Assembly (NCBI RefSeq): GCF_902635505.1
Contig: NC_045430.1
Span: 2,110,677-2,174,676 of the forward strand
DNA from: Sarcophilus harrisii
Taxonomy: Eukaryota; Chordata; Mammalia; Dasyuromorphia; Dasyuridae
Reading direction: 5' to 3'
Length of the DNA stretch: 64,000 nucleotides
The position numbers and the translations under genes are program-made. Numbering within the stretch: position 1 is the first letter of the stretch; each line of letters opens with the position of its first letter. Below are positions 35,340 to 47,502 of the stretch, in pieces. Below the pieces are notes generated by a model. It made no database searches and was not told the origin of the DNA. It worked only from the letters and a program-made list of their open reading frames with translations.

Positions 35340-36870
35340 TTTTCTCTTGGTGTTGGGGCCTAGCAGTTAGATAGTAGTGAACCTGATTTGGGGGGGGGGG
35401 GGCAGACAGGGAATGATTCAGATAGGTCTGGCCAATCCTGCCGACCAAGGAAAACAGCCTCTGTATTCCTGGCTGCCATCTCTGTTGTCCCTTCCTTGGT
35501 CCCCTGGAGGAGGACTGCATGAGCCCAGGTGGAACAGCACTGGAAGTTTCTAGTTCTGGGGAGTAGGTGCAAGAACAAGGAATAGGCTTTTTTGGGTGTC
35601 CATTAAGCTCTGGTACGCTAGCCCACGGGATGTTCTAGAAGTCCATGTACTCAAAAACAGCTCTCAGTCCCTGAGGAGGATTGCATGACATTTCTGCATC
35701 ACTTGTTAAGGGGGATTTGTTATCCTGCTGAACAGTCAAGGACTCAGACACCAAAGTCTGGAAGCTTTAGTGAGGATGCTGAGAGATGATGGGAAGCAGA
35801 GAGGGATTTCCTGTGTTGAGACAGAATGGGAATTGGGGAAATTTTCAAGACAATCTGACATGAAGTTTCTTAAAGCATAAATATTGAGTCCTGAATGTCA
35901 TTTAAAAGAACAAAATGCAGAAGCACTCACTATGCATTTAGGAAATACCTACCTACTGTATTACTGGACAAGGGGCCAAGGGCTGGAGATACAAAGGATA
36001 AGCTATAAAGACAGCTCGATATCAGAGGGAAGGCATTGAGATTAAGGATGAGAAAGTCTTTCAGAGGGGAGCAAAGGCAGGAGGAACAATTAGAGAATGT
36101 CCAGAGCTGGAAGGGACACTCTCGTTTGGGAACGCCTAGGTGGGGAAGAGTCCATGATGGGTGGAGGGAGGACATTACACGAAGATTGAGAGGGGGCAGG
36201 TTATGGAGGGTGGGTGCCAAGCAGAGCATTTTGTACTAGACAGGGTGATAAGGAGCCACTGGGGTTCACTGAGTAGTCAGGTGATGTGGTCAGATTGGCA
36301 TTTTGGGAAAGTTACATATGGGATGAATCATCAATCTGACACTTCAGATGTGGAGAAAATGTGGAGGCTTTATCAAAGATTTTCCAGATTGTATGTACAG
36401 GCAGCATGCAAGATACAGCCAAATCGCCTCCATTTTTATGCCTTTTCTTAAACTGCTCTGGCTTCTTTTTACCTAAATTGTTCCCTACTGACATAATTAA
36501 TGTTAATATTGGCCCTTTTCTTATCCGGGAGATGCTCTGTTTTTGCGAATCTCCAGAGGTTTTCTATACAAACAATCCTGCAGTTTCCCCACCATCCTGT
36601 TGCCTCCGTTTTCTGTTTTGCAGCCCTCAGGTAGCACAATTTCCCTTATAGATATACTCAAAAATGCTCCCTCAGAGTCAGCAGCATGGCCAATGACACC
36701 TTCAGCTCTGAAGCTAGAATGCCATTGTACAAAAATGGCAGTCCTGCTGGCCTCTGCTCAGGTCTGGGTCCATTTAGGGGCACTGCCATCCCCGGGAAGA
36801 ACATGAATAAGCTGGGGATAAACTCAGGCAACGCCCTCCTTTATGGGGAGAAGTGGTAAGGGGAGGGCTA
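35340..36870. other. Intergenic interval, old repeat relics
   Basis: 35385-35402 is a run of G. 36100-36310 has words of an old interspersed repeat ('gtgataaggagccactgggg', 'gatgtggtcagattggcatt') that I cannot place in a family with confidence. No gene supported. Confidence 0.35.
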
Positions 36871-36884
36871 GAGGCTGGACTCTT

Positions 36885-37175
36885 CTCCCCATGTTGGGGA
36901 GGAGAGAAGAGAAAGAAAGGGAGAGAGAATGAGAGGAGACAGAGAAAAGGGGGCAAATGAGAAAGAAGAGAAGAAAGAAACAATGAGAGGAGAAAGAATT
37001 AGAGGAGACCAAGAGAAAAGGGGAACAAATGAGAAAGAAGAAAAAAGAAACAATGAGGTGAAAGTGAGAGAATGAGAAAGAGAAAGGAATGAAATGAGAA
37101 AGAAGAGGAGAGGTAGAGGAAAAGGAAAAAAGGGAGAGAGAAAGAGGAAGAAAGGGAGAGGTAAGAATTGAGAGA
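36885..37175. repeat. Purine-rich GA/GAAA low-complexity tract
   Basis: About 290 bases with almost only A and G on the plus strand (repeated gagaaagaagaga and gaatgagagga units), diverged. Confidence 0.9.
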
Positions 37176-37404
37176 AAAGATGGCCCAGTTAATAGACTTT
37201 ATTTGAAAACATTGTCACTGGTCCTCTTCTAAAATGAAGGATGCACAACGATTTGTGAGGGGTAGTAGCTGCCCCATTGGTAACTGAAAAAGCCAGATCC
37301 AGCTGGATAATGCTACTATTTCCTCCTCTTCCTCTCCTTCCTCCTCCTTGTCTTTGTCCTCTTCCTGTTCTTTGTCCACATGAATAAGTTCACCTACCTT
37401 GGCA

Positions 37405-37485
37405 ATATACTTTAAAAAAAATTTTTTTATTATACTTTTTATTTACAAGATATATGCATGGGTAATTTTTCAGCATTTTTCAGTC
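37405..37485 (-). mobile_element. L1 3' UTR scrap, antisense
   Basis: 'tttttatttacaagatatat' and 'gcatgggtaatttttcagca' match the antisense L1 3' UTR start seen again at 55225. Confidence 0.5.
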
Positions 37486-37489
37486 TACC

Positions 37490-38270
37490 AGCGCCATACC
37501 AGGAAACTGAATTGCTTCCATTTGAATTGTCTTAGGAAGACTCTGTGTCTTAGGAAGACACAAGCTCTAAAGATCTTCCCCTCGCTGATGGATTCTTATG
37601 TGAAGGCAAACGAAGATGTCTTTTCCCTCAATTCTTACTTTAATCACTGAATGGATGTTGCCAGAGACAATCTGAGACCTCGCTAAGGAAAAGGCCAAAG
37701 TGGCCCGCCAGATCTGGACCACCACACTTGTTCTGACCTGTTTCTTGTGTCACTGGAGTGATTCTGGAGGAGAGAGGGAGACTGGTGACTTTGCACAGCT
37801 CTGCTTCACTTAAACCCAATTCCCTTACAAGCAAATGCCATTTATCCTCTTTGAGGAGGAAGGAATAACAACAACAACAACATCAATAGCAGCAACACTT
37901 TATGATTACACTCTAAACTTTCTGTGGCTTCAATGGAGGTGCAGCAATGTCCCCTTTTATAGCAACAATCACCTTAAATTACTATGTAAATGCTAGCTGC
38001 TTATGGTCGTCATCATTTCTTTTTTTAAATTTTTTTTTCATCATTTATTTCTTTACCTGTTTCTCCATTTGTTAAATTATTTTACAGCAGGTTGAGCAGG
38101 AGGGCCATCCACTGACTGGGCCCTATAACCACAAGGGTCATGGATCTGAGGAGTAGATAGAAGTCCCCTCTGGCTGATAAAGGGAAGGAGAATTCTGCCA
38201 GGATTCTGGAAAATGAGACTTCCCCAAATCTTACCTAGGCTTCCCCCAAAGAAGCAAGAGCCCCAGTGAG
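37490..38270. other. 3' flank of the V1R gene, nothing identified
   Basis: Unique-looking sequence with a short (CAA)n near 37868 and a T-rich run near 38020. No exon recognised. Confidence 0.4.
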
Positions 38271-38275
38271 ATGTG

Positions 38276-39181
38276 TCATGTGCCCGTGCACATGACACAG
38301 CAGGACTCCGGTACTCGGACATAGCCGCTGAGCAGCACAAAGGGGCTGATGGCTGGAAAGCAGAGCATCAAGACAGTGGATACATAATGAAGCCAAAGAT
38401 CAGGCTTCTTCAAATAACGCTTCCCTAGTTCAAGGCAGCTATTGATAAAATAAAAAGAAAGAAAGCTGCTCATCAGCAGCAGGATGGATATGGAGGCCCT
38501 GATCTCTGGGGAGGCTCTGGGAGGGAGGCTGATTCTGTGCAGGTACTGGACTTGCCGGGAGTGTTTCCTCAGGAGAATCACCATGTAGCCACTTGTCCAC
38601 ACCATCAGTCCCACCAAGACTGCATCTCGAAGATAAGTGACGATGACGTAATCTGCCAAAGAAGGTTCCCAGGAGCAGTAGAAGAACTCAACAGCCTCCG
38701 TCTGATTGGGAGGGCCTGCCCTCAGGCCCATCACATGGATGGGCACATCGATGTCTACAAAGAGGCTGCCGAGCCAGCAGAGTAGACAGGAGGGGAGCAC
38801 GTGTGTTGGGGCTCCTGTTTTGATCCTGGCAGCCAGGGAGCCGCTAGGACTGATGATGCTAGCCTGGAAGCAACTTAACAGGCAAGTGGTGCAGATGGAA
38901 AGATCCCGGCTGACACATTGAAGATACAGGACCGTTTTACACCCCAAGTCATTCAGGAAGTATTTCGTCCTCAGCACTGCAATACTCATAGGGATGCTTC
39001 TGGACAAAAGCAACGTGGTGTTTGCCAAAGTCAGCTGAATGATAATGAGGTTAACGGACCTCCACCGACGGCCTGTGAGATAAGGAAAGCTACACAGACA
39101 CAGGAGAACGGAGCTCCCCAGGACCCCAAATGCTGTCGGCAAAAGGAAGATGGTCCCCAGAAGCAGGAGGCGAGGAATCAT
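38276..39181 (-). CDS. Vomeronasal type-1 receptor, intact single exon
   Basis: Seven-transmembrane pheromone receptor of vomeronasal sensory neurons; V1Rs couple to Gi2. The 301-codon uninterrupted frame has family length and the single-exon structure of V1Rs. TM1 is LLLLGTIFLLPTAFGVLGSS. TM3 and its end carry the V1R signature DLSICTTCLLSCFQAS, followed by IISP. The third-loop/TM6 junction has HRISLPPRASPEIRASISIL and the TM7 region PAISPFVLLSGYVRV. An N-glycosylation site (NQT) lies in the second extracellular loop, usual for V1Rs. The D in place of the more common G of the GLSICTT motif and the cysteine-rich C-terminus (SCCVMC) are slightly unusual. I cannot assign a named orthologue. It looks functional. 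Confidence 0.93.
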   Translation of the reverse strand: MIPRLLLLGTIFLLPTAFGVLGSSVLLCLCSFPYLTGRRWRSVNLIIIQLTLANTTLLLSRSIPMSIAVLRTKYFLNDLGCKTVLYLQCVSRDLSICTTCLLSCFQASIISPSGSLAARIKTGAPTHVLPSCLLCWLGSLFVDIDVPIHVMGLRAGPPNQTEAVEFFYCSWEPSLADYVIVTYLRDAVLVGLMVWTSGYMVILLRKHSRQVQYLHRISLPPRASPEIRASISILLLMSSFLSFYFINSCLELGKRYLKKPDLWLHYVSTVLMLCFPAISPFVLLSGYVRVPESCCVMCTGT

Positions 39182-39189
39182 TCTCTTTG

Positions 39190-40920
39190 TTCCTTAGGGA
39201 GGAGAATTAAAGCCAGAGTCAGCAGGACCTGTGCATATCACGGAGGACAGAAGAAAACAAGAACCTTTAACACTCAAACTGAGTGGAAACCAGACAGAAG
39301 TAATGATTATTCACCCTCTGTGCACTCAACTAGCCAGTCTGAGGGGAATTTAAAGATGTGGCTCCAAAGGGGAAAGCACAGCAGTAACAGCAATTCTGGT
39401 GTGAGGAATGGGCAAGTTTGCTCCTTGGTATTTCAAGTGAAGGTTGAGGATCATTTGAGGATCAAGAAGCTGGACAAATAGTGATGCAAAATTGTGTAAC
39501 TTTAGCATATACACCAGAAGGGCAAGGATTTGTCCGTTTTTATATCCTCCAATATTTAGTACATGTCTGTGCAACAATGAGTATTTAATTTATTAAATTT
39601 ATGAAAAGTTTATTCAAAGTAAGCATGTCCAACACACTCATATACACGTGCACATATATCGGTCATTACTCATTTCCCATCCTTACCACCCCGTACCCCT
39701 GCAAAATCCCATGGAGACTGAAATGAGCAAAGAGATTGATTTATCCCAGAACAATATCATAAAGACAAAGAGCCATAGGAGTTCCAATCAACGCTATGAT
39801 TCCAATGCAATGATCAACCCTACATCCAGACAAACTTGCCATTCCCCTCCAGATAGAGAAGCAATGTCCCCAAAGTGTATGTTGACAACTACTTTGTTGG
39901 ACAGGGTCAGGGCAGGGATTTGTTTTGTTCAATTATACATATTTTGTTTCTCATTTTCTCATTATGATTGAGGGGAAGTGGAGAGAAATGTGAAAGGTAG
40001 AAAAGGTCAATTTTCATTGGCTGAAAAAAATTTAATTGAAGAAAATCTAATGGAGACACTCTCCTTTCCCATTCTGCCTTCCCAATCAATTCCAATCAAG
40101 AACTGTCCTTGAAAGCCCTTGCTCCTCTGAGAGATGGAAAGGGCAAACCATGACCTTACCCCTCCTAGGCTTGACTCAGTGCCTTTCCTGAACGCAGGCC
40201 CTGACACATTTCTCTTAAAACTGCTTCCTTCAACCTAAGTTTCTTAAGTGGTCCAGGCACAGGCGGCAGCCTCTGTGGACCTTCAGTAATAGATGGGGCT
40301 TGGCAGTAGGTTCTGTGAAACATTCCCTTTGCCCTCCTGTGATTAAGAATGAGATGTTCCCACCTGTGCACTCCCATAAATTCACAAGAGAAGGAATATA
40401 GAGATGCGGCAGGTGAGCTGGCATTTTTATAGGAAAACTTATGGGGTTTGGTTAGGAGAGAGGAGAAGAGGGGAACTGAGGCAAAGAGTGAGTAACAGTT
40501 AATGCACTTACCCCAAATACCTCTGCGTTCTCTTGCTTCTCATACCCCACTGCTGGATCTCAGAAGCCTTGTGCCTTCGTAGTGTCATCTTCAGGAAGAC
40601 AAAGATTTGCTTCAGTTGGATTACAGAACCTGCTCCTGAGGAAATAAGATGTCTAAAGCTTTCTTTCCTTTGGCAATGAATGGCGATGGAGGCTAGGCCT
40701 GGGATTTCAGTGATGGAGGGGACTGCCAGAAGAAAAAGAACTCTACCAATGCAAACTGGCAGCTTCTCTACAACTTGCAATATGAGAGTTGCTTAAAGCA
40801 CAGAGATGTCTGTATGAGATAGAGGCAGCATGTCCTCCAAGCCAGGCCTTCCTATCCCAAGACTACTCCTGAAACAAAGCCATCCATACTGGCTCTTGGG
40901 GGTAGGGAAAGAGGAAAAAG
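39190..40920. other. 5' flank of the V1R gene, nothing identified
   Basis: About 1.7 kb upstream of the receptor. Minus-strand frames at 39350-39577 and 40508-40780 lack domains. Any non-coding 5' exon of the V1R would lie here but is not visible by eye. Confidence 0.35.
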
Positions 40921-40923
40921 CCC

Positions 40924-40927
<4 letters not shown>

Positions 40928-40973
<46 letters not shown>

Positions 40974-41540
40974 CACAGAAAGAGAGAGAGACTAAGACAG
41001 AGATTGAGAGAGAGACTAAGACAGAGAGACAGAGAGAGAGACTGAAAGATAGAGACTGAAAGACAGAGAGAGAGACTGAGAGAGACAAAGAGACAGAAAG
41101 GGAGAGACACACAGAGAGAAAGAGAGACACAATAGAGAGAGAGAACAGAGACACAGAGAGAGACAGACAGAACAGAGAGATAGAGACAGAAACAGACAGA
41201 GACAGAGAAAGGAAGAGACACAGAGAGAGACAGAGAGAGAAAGAGATAGACAGAACAGAGACACAGAGACAGAGACACAGAGACAGAAAAACAAACACTG
41301 ATGGGGGGAGAAAAAGACAGGTGGAGAAAGACAGAAAAACAGATAGACAAAGAAAGAGACAGAGACAGAGACAAAGATGGAAAGAGAAACCGAGACCCAC
41401 AGAGAGACAAAGAGATGCACAGAGAAAGAGAGAGACAGAAAGAAAAGAAATGTTTCTAGTCAGAGAGAGACAGAAAAGTGAAAAGGGGGAAAGAGATGGC
41501 ACTGGGGAGAAAGATAAAAAGAAACAGAGCGAGATTGTAT
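40928..41540. repeat. Purine-rich (GA/CAGA)n tract, about 600 bases
   Basis: Starts with (TG)n, then about 600 bases of gagaga, agacagaga and similar units on the plus strand. Ser/Leu/Cys-rich minus-strand frames up to 230 codons are repeat artefacts. Confidence 0.95.
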
Positions 41541-41719
41541 ACATATTCTTGTTAGCTCTATAACATGAATTCTCTAATTGCCATTTAGATCCCCATTTAC
41601 CTCCAAAGGATCCCAGTCCATTCCTGATAAGTGCTTATTGAAGGATACTGCAGAGTTCTAGTGGAGGAATCAGAGTCATATCTCTGAAGAAAGCTCTGGT
41701 TTTCAGGCCATCAAGACTA

Positions 41720-41885
41720 GCCCCCTCATTTCTACTTGTGAGAAAAATAAAGGAGAGACTCATGAAGTGGCTTGCCCAGAGTGAAACAGCTGGTAAGTAT
41801 CTAAGGCAGGATTCAAAGTCAGAGAGTGTTGAATCCAAGCCCAGTGCTCTATCCACTACACCACACTGCCTTAATGAGGACCATT
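41720..41885 (-). mobile_element. MIR-like SINE relic, antisense
   Basis: 'gaagtggcttgcccagagtg', 'aaacagctggtaagtatcta' and 'gtgctctatccactacacca' in this order are the antisense MIR core plus tRNA-like head. Confidence 0.65.
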
Positions 41886-41889
41886 CTCC

Positions 41890-42525
41890 CATTGGAAGTT
41901 TCTTCAGACAGGAACCCAACCCAGCTCCCACATTCCATTGGAAAGCAGAGAAGAAGTGACATTTGACAGAGTCTAGAGGGGCTGGAGCAGCTGGTCATCC
42001 CCCAGTCTGAGACAAAGGGCATCTTTCTCTCTTTAACGAGAAGGGGCTATCAAATTGATATCATTAATTACAATATGAAGTGCCCTTCAGTGTCAGGGCC
42101 CTGGATTAAGTAGCCACTGACTTGAATTCCTGAGTTCCTGATCCCAGGGACTCGTGGGCAGAAGTAACCAAGCTTTCTAGGTTCCCATTACAAGGGGAAG
42201 GACTAGAACCTGAGATTAGGACCCGGTGTCACAAGCTCTCCCTGCACAGAAATATGCTTAGCTCAGATGGAGCAAGGTCGGACACATACAAAGTGCCCAC
42301 TGAATGAGCAGTATTATGGTAGACGTCCCTAGGACACACATCTGGATAAGACTTGCCTTGTGGTACTTACAGAATAGTCGGGTGATAAGACTGATGTCTT
42401 ATAGCCAAGGGGTTAGGGAGGCAGGAAGACCCAGGAAGAGCCTCTTCTTACAACATAACTGGGGAGCTGCTTGACATTTCAGGGCCCCCAGGCCTCTCTA
42501 GAAGTCCCCCACTCTGGCAGAGTTC
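41890..42525. other. Intergenic, nothing identified
   Basis: About 640 bases of unique-looking sequence with short frames only. Confidence 0.4.
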
Positions 42526-42529
42526 TTTT

Positions 42530-42835
42530 TTTTCCCCCAGAGGTATCAATTTGTATTCTTTTTTAAAATGTTAAATATATGTTAAAATATATGTTAAACC
42601 CAATATATGTAAACATATTTGTATAATCATTTTATTGCACAAGAAATATCGGATCAAAAAGGAAAGAAAATGAGTAAGAAAACAAACTGCAAATGAACAA
42701 CAACAAAAAGAGTGAGAATGCTGTTGTGATCCACACTCCATTCCCACAGTCCTCTCTCTGGGTGTAGATAGCTGGGTAGAGAGAGCTCCTGACCAGTGGG
42801 TCACTATATCAGAGAAACTGCAGGTCTGCTCTCCA
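42530..42835 (-). mobile_element. L1 3' UTR fragment, antisense
   Basis: Shares 'aagaaatatcggatcaaaaa', then 'ggaaagaaaatgagtaagaa' and 'tcctctctctgggtgtagat', with the antisense L1 3' UTR at 54960-55130. Confidence 0.75.
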
Positions 42836-42839
42836 TTCA

Positions 42840-43300
42840 TTCTTCCCCGAAGGCAGCACCTGAGGTCACAAGCCAGAACCCTCTCCTCCTCCTCTTAAGT
42901 CACAGAAGAAGCTCCATCCTGCTTGGTCCCTGTCTGTGACCTCAAGACAGAAGGGGACACTCACCAGGCTGCTGTCTGCTCCTGAGGAAGCAGTCAGGGC
43001 CATGGTGGGAATAGTTATTGGGGCTGGCTCCCTGAGCTCCCCTACCTATCCCAGGGCAGTTATTATCCTGTCACCTGCTGGATTAGTGACACTGATTGCA
43101 GAGGGAGTCAGAGACATCTCCTAAGGACCCGACTTCTGTATCAGAAACAAATTACCATTACCAGTGACTGGTGATTAATTATAATCATCAGTTAATGAAT
43201 AATGAAAACTCAGATTTAACAACTAGGAACAGTTGAGAGAGTTGGCTATACTATCTATCTTTAACTATCTGTATTCTCTCAATCTATCAGCTGTATCAAG
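42840..43300. other. Intergenic, nothing identified
   Basis: Unique-looking 460 bases leading into a CTAT-rich stretch (about 43245-43325) before the large TTC/TCC tract. Confidence 0.4.
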
Positions 43301-43324
43301 ATCTATCTATTTTTTATATCTATC

Positions 43325-44735
43325 TTCATCATAATCTTCTCCTCCTCTTCTTCTCCTTCCTCTTCCTCTTCTTCTTCCTCTTCCTCTTCTACTTCCTCTT
43401 CCTCTTCTTCTCCTTCCTCTTCTTCTTCTTCTCCTTCCCCTTCCTCTTCTTCTTCTCCTTCCTCTTCCTCTTCTTCTTCTTCTCCTTCTTCCTCCTCCTC
43501 TTCTTCTTCTTTTCCTTCCTCTTCCTCTTCTTCTTCTTTTCCTTCCTCTTCTTCTTCTTCTTCTCTTCCTCTTCCTCTTCTTCTTCTCCTTCCTCTTCCT
43601 CTTCTTCTTCTCCTTCCTCTTCCTCTTCTTCTTCTCCTCCTCTTCCTCTTCTTCTTCTCCCTCCTCTTCCTCTTCTTCTTCTCCTTCCTCTTCCTCTTCT
43701 TTTTCCTCTTCCTCTTCTTCTCCTTCCTCTTCCTCTTCTTCTTCTCCTTCTTATTCTTCTTCTCCTTCCTCTTCTTCTTCTCCTTCCTCTTCTTCTTCTT
43801 CTCTTCTTCTTCTTCTCCTTCCTCTTCCTCTTCTTCTTCTCCTTCCTCTTCCTCTTCCTCTTCTTCTCCTCCTCTTCTTCTTCTTCTCCTTCCTCTTCCT
43901 CTTCTTCTTATTCTCCTTCTTCCTCCTCCTCTTCTTCTTCTCCTTCCTCTTCCTCTTTTTCTTCTCCTTCCTCTTCCTCTTCCTCTTCTCCTTCCTCTTC
44001 CTCTTCTTCTTCTCCTTCCTCTTCCTCTTCTTCTTCTTCTCCTTCTTCCTCCTCCTCTTCTTCTTCTTTTCCTTCCTCTTCCTCTTCTTCTTCTTTTCCT
44101 TCCTCTTCCTCTTCTTTTCCTTCCTCTTCTTCTTCTCCTTCCTCTTCCTCTTCTTCTTCTTCTTCTCCTTCCTCTTCCTCTTTTTCTTCTCCTTCCTCTT
44201 CCTCTTCCTCTTCTCCTTCCTCTTCCTCTTTTTCTTCTCCTTCCTCTTCCTCTTCCTCTTCTCCTTCCTCTTCCTCTTCTTCTTCTTCTCCTCCTTCTTC
44301 TTCTTCTCCTTCCTCTTCTTCTTCTCCTTCCTCTTCTTCTTCCTCTTCTTCTTCTCCTTCCTCTTCTTCTTCTTCTCCTTCCTCTTCCTCTTCCTCTTCT
44401 TCTTCTCCTTCTTCCTCCTCCTCCTCTTCTTCTTCTCCTTCCTCTTCCTCTTTTTCTTCTCCTTCCTCTTCCTCTTCTCCTTCCTCTTCCTCTTCTTCTT
44501 CTCCTTCTTCTTCCTCTTCTTCTTCTTCTCCTTCTTCTCCTTCTTCTCCTTCTTCTCCTTCTTCTCCTTCTTCTCCTTCTTCTCCTTCTTCTCCTTCTTC
44601 TCCTTCTTCTCCTTCTTCTCTTCTTCTTCTTCTTCTTCTTCTTCTTCTTCTTCTTCTTCTTCTTCTTCTTCTTCTTCTTCTTCTTCTTCTTCTTCTTCTT
44701 CTTCTTCTTCTTCTCCTTCCTCCTCCTCCTCCTGC
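43325..44735. repeat. Giant TTC/TCC polypyrimidine tract (1.4 kb)
   Basis: About 1,410 bases that are essentially only T and C on the plus strand: irregular mixtures of ttcctcttcctcttcttctt-type units, then (ttctcc)n, then pure (TTC)n at about 44600-44712. The 480-codon Lys/Arg/Glu/Gly frame on the minus strand is a repeat artefact. CTAT-type simple repeats flank both ends. Confidence 0.97.
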
Positions 44736-44749
44736 CTAGCATCAACTCT

Positions 44750-45680
44750 CTATAATCTATCAGTCTATCATCTATCTAGCTAATTATGTCTATAGTATAT
44801 CAGTTTCTCTACCTCTACATACCTCTATCCACCATTCTTTCTACTTGTCATTTATATCTCCAATTATCTGTCTTTATATAATGATCTGAATAGTGTATCA
44901 GTTAACAAGTAATTGAGTAATTTGTATTAGATAGAAACGGATCCACTTGGGAAGGAGAAGTCCTTGCTCATTTCAGGAGCCCATGGAGCACACCAACTGC
45001 TAACCAAACTGCTCTTGCTGGAGAGAAGATTGACCTTTGCTTGAGAGCTGGACCTGCCTCTTAGTAGCTTTCTTTTCTCCCTTGTAAACTGGGGATAAAA
45101 CGATGTTTTCTATTTCCTAAGGTTGTTTTGGGATTGAAGTAAGATGATGCAGGTCAAGCATTCTGAAAATACTCAAGACCTAGAGAAGATTCAGCTCCTC
45201 CCTTTCCTCTGCATACTATGAGAAGGTGCTCTAGCTGAGAAAAAGTATATTTGTCTGCATTGACCTGCTACATTGGCAGAGGGATTGAACTAATAGGATG
45301 ACCAATAGACCAGAAAGTGTCTCCTGATTTCTGATTTCTTTTGGTTTCTTCTGAGCTCTTTCAGCAGGGCCCAGATTTGTTCTGGGTGAATGGCAGTGAA
45401 ATGCCTGGGGTCTGCAAGAAGTACTCAAGTTTGGTTCTCTGTGATATACCCAGACAAAGATGGAGGGTGTCGAGCAGATAGTACTAGTTGTACCAGCACA
45501 GGAGAAAAGTAGGGATAAAAGGCACAAGGAGAGGGATTTTCCTGGGTGGAGAGAGAGGACATAGTGAAATTTCTGAGATCAGCTGTATGGAGTTAGGAAG
45601 ATCACAGAGTTCTGGATGGATACCATCTATTTTCTCTGGCTAGGGCACAGGTGGTACTAGAGCAGGATTCAAAAACACGT
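44750..45680. other. Intergenic, CTAT repeats then unique sequence
   Basis: 44750-44870 is CTAT-rich. The rest has no recognised repeat or exon. Confidence 0.4.
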
Positions 45681-45687
45681 TCCTTTA

Positions 45688-45898
45688 GGCAAGGGGTGAG
45701 GAACTTATGGCCCGTGGGCTATATAAGGCCCGGGAAATCATTTGCTAAGGCAGCCATAGACAATGATGAGTTGAAAGTCAGGTACGACAATCTCACGCTG
45801 CTTGAGTTCTGTAAGTTGATAATTTTTCATGGCCCAGGAACGATGGTATAAATAATGAAATGGCCCTTAGCAGAAAAAAGGTTCCCTGCCCCTGCTGG
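45688..45898. mobile_element. Short hAT-like non-autonomous DNA transposon
   Basis: A 210-base element with inverted ends. The left end reads caaggggtgaggaac; the right end, reverse-complemented, reads caggggcagggaacc. Inside each end are related words (tggcccgtgggc and aatggccctt). Short length and lack of any coding frame fit a MITE-type hAT derivative. Target duplication is not clear. Confidence 0.6.
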
Positions 45899-45899
45899 A

Positions 45900-47495
45900 G
45901 GGCATTGAAAGGACTAAATAAGAGAATAATGTAGCACAGAGGGCCTGGTGTGGGTGACAAGACTTTGATTCTTGGTCTATGTATTTGTCCAAGAGATATG
46001 ATTTTATGCAGGCTAAGGAGTAAGACTGAAGGATGATGTTTGTCTGAGACTAGGTGAGTGGTAGAAGGACAGGGGTAAGGAAAATGAGGGCACAGATTAA
46101 TATACAGGGGAGTTGAGTTACATTAGAGTTCAGACTATAAAGAGAGGCCAGAAAAGTGACGTTGGAATGGTTGAGAGGGAGGATGGGATAGGGTTAGAGA
46201 ATATGAGGAAGACAATCACTGGGGTGCAAGGAGACACTTAAGGGCAGGGGATTGTGATTGGGGAAATGAATGTTAGCATTCATGTACGGGGAATACGAAA
46301 TGTCACATTATCCATCTTTGGGGGCTGAGATGGATGGCAGATAGAAATTTAGGAAAATGGAGGTGGTTATTAATTAGGTGACCATTTTGATTATCTTTTC
46401 TCTGTCAATTTACAGAATTTTCTGACACCTATTCATTTAAAAAGTGTTTGAATAATAATTTAAAAAATGATGAAGGATATGGGGTTGCATTCCAACATAA
46501 TATAGTCTTTGGGATCACTCTTCCAGCTCCCATTCACACTTTCAGATTGGGGCTCTAATGTATGATGTAATAGCCTGTGAAAGAGGCAATTCTCTGCCTC
46601 ATTTCTTATTTAGCCTTCATCACTAATTGAGCATTGCCTTAGTAAAACTGAGACCTAGGAAAGACCTTAGAATTAAAAGGCCAAGGTCTCCCACTATATC
46701 AGGGACCATTTCCAGTCATCTTGCTTTATATTTGGCCATTGGACCCAGAGGGTTCTGGAGGTGAAAGGCTGACAACTTGGCACAGCCCTAACTCATTTAA
46801 ATCCAATTCACTTGCAAGTCATGGCATCCGCTCCCAGCATTAATTAGCCAAAAGAACTACTCGATTTTTTAGAAAATTGTATTTATTCCAGATGGTATAG
46901 AAAGAACATTTAATTCAAAAGATTTCCCTTTCCTAGCTGGGAGTACAAGCTTCCACAAATAGATCCAGGATCACGGAGAAAGGGAGTTCAAGTTTAAAAA
47001 GTATCTGTCTTGACAACTGTTTTGGTTCTATCTTCACTTAAAATTCTAGTGTCAAAGGATGAAATTGATTACATGTTCACAGCTTCTCCGCTTAACTCAA
47101 TTTGAAATCCCCAAAGGGTCGATCCTTATTTTTCAGTTCCATTTCAAATACATGTTATCCACTGGTTCTCTCTAGAATGCTGTATCAGGTAAGAAAGTAA
47201 AAAAGTTTAAAAAATCAAGGAGCCTATCATCAAGAAATGGAATATCAAGCGTGAAGGTTCCAAGATGAAGCAAAGTAATAGCAAACCAGGAGACAAGATG
47301 AAGAGAGCAAAGAGAGTTCCAACCTGTTAGGTAGAGTCTAAGAGAGAGGGGAAACCTGGGAACTGTTAAGAGTTGTGTTGGAACATCTGTCTTCCCCAGG
47401 ACTCAGGGACTATATATCCCAATCAAGGCATGAATTATTTGTGCTTTCTGTCTCCTGAATGAACCAAGCTTGACAACCTATTAAGAATCTTTTAG
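45900..47495. other. Upstream flank of the unrecognised gene
   Basis: About 1.6 kb without a supported exon or a repeat I can name. Any promoter or 5' non-coding exon of the downstream gene would lie here. Confidence 0.35.
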
Positions 47496-47502
47496 AATTA
47501 AA

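Noticed and set aside
37861-37900. Possible polyglutamine-type (CAA)n coding repeat
   Set aside because: Short A/C-rich run without an open frame around it.
40793-41544. Ser/Leu/Cys-rich minus-strand frames resembling membrane proteins
   Set aside because: They are translations of the (GA)n/(CAGA)n tract.
43303-44745. 480-codon Lys/Arg/Glu/Gly-rich frame on the minus strand
   Set aside because: It is a direct translation of the TTC/TCC simple repeat, which contains no stop triplets in that frame. It has no start context, splice sites or complexity.
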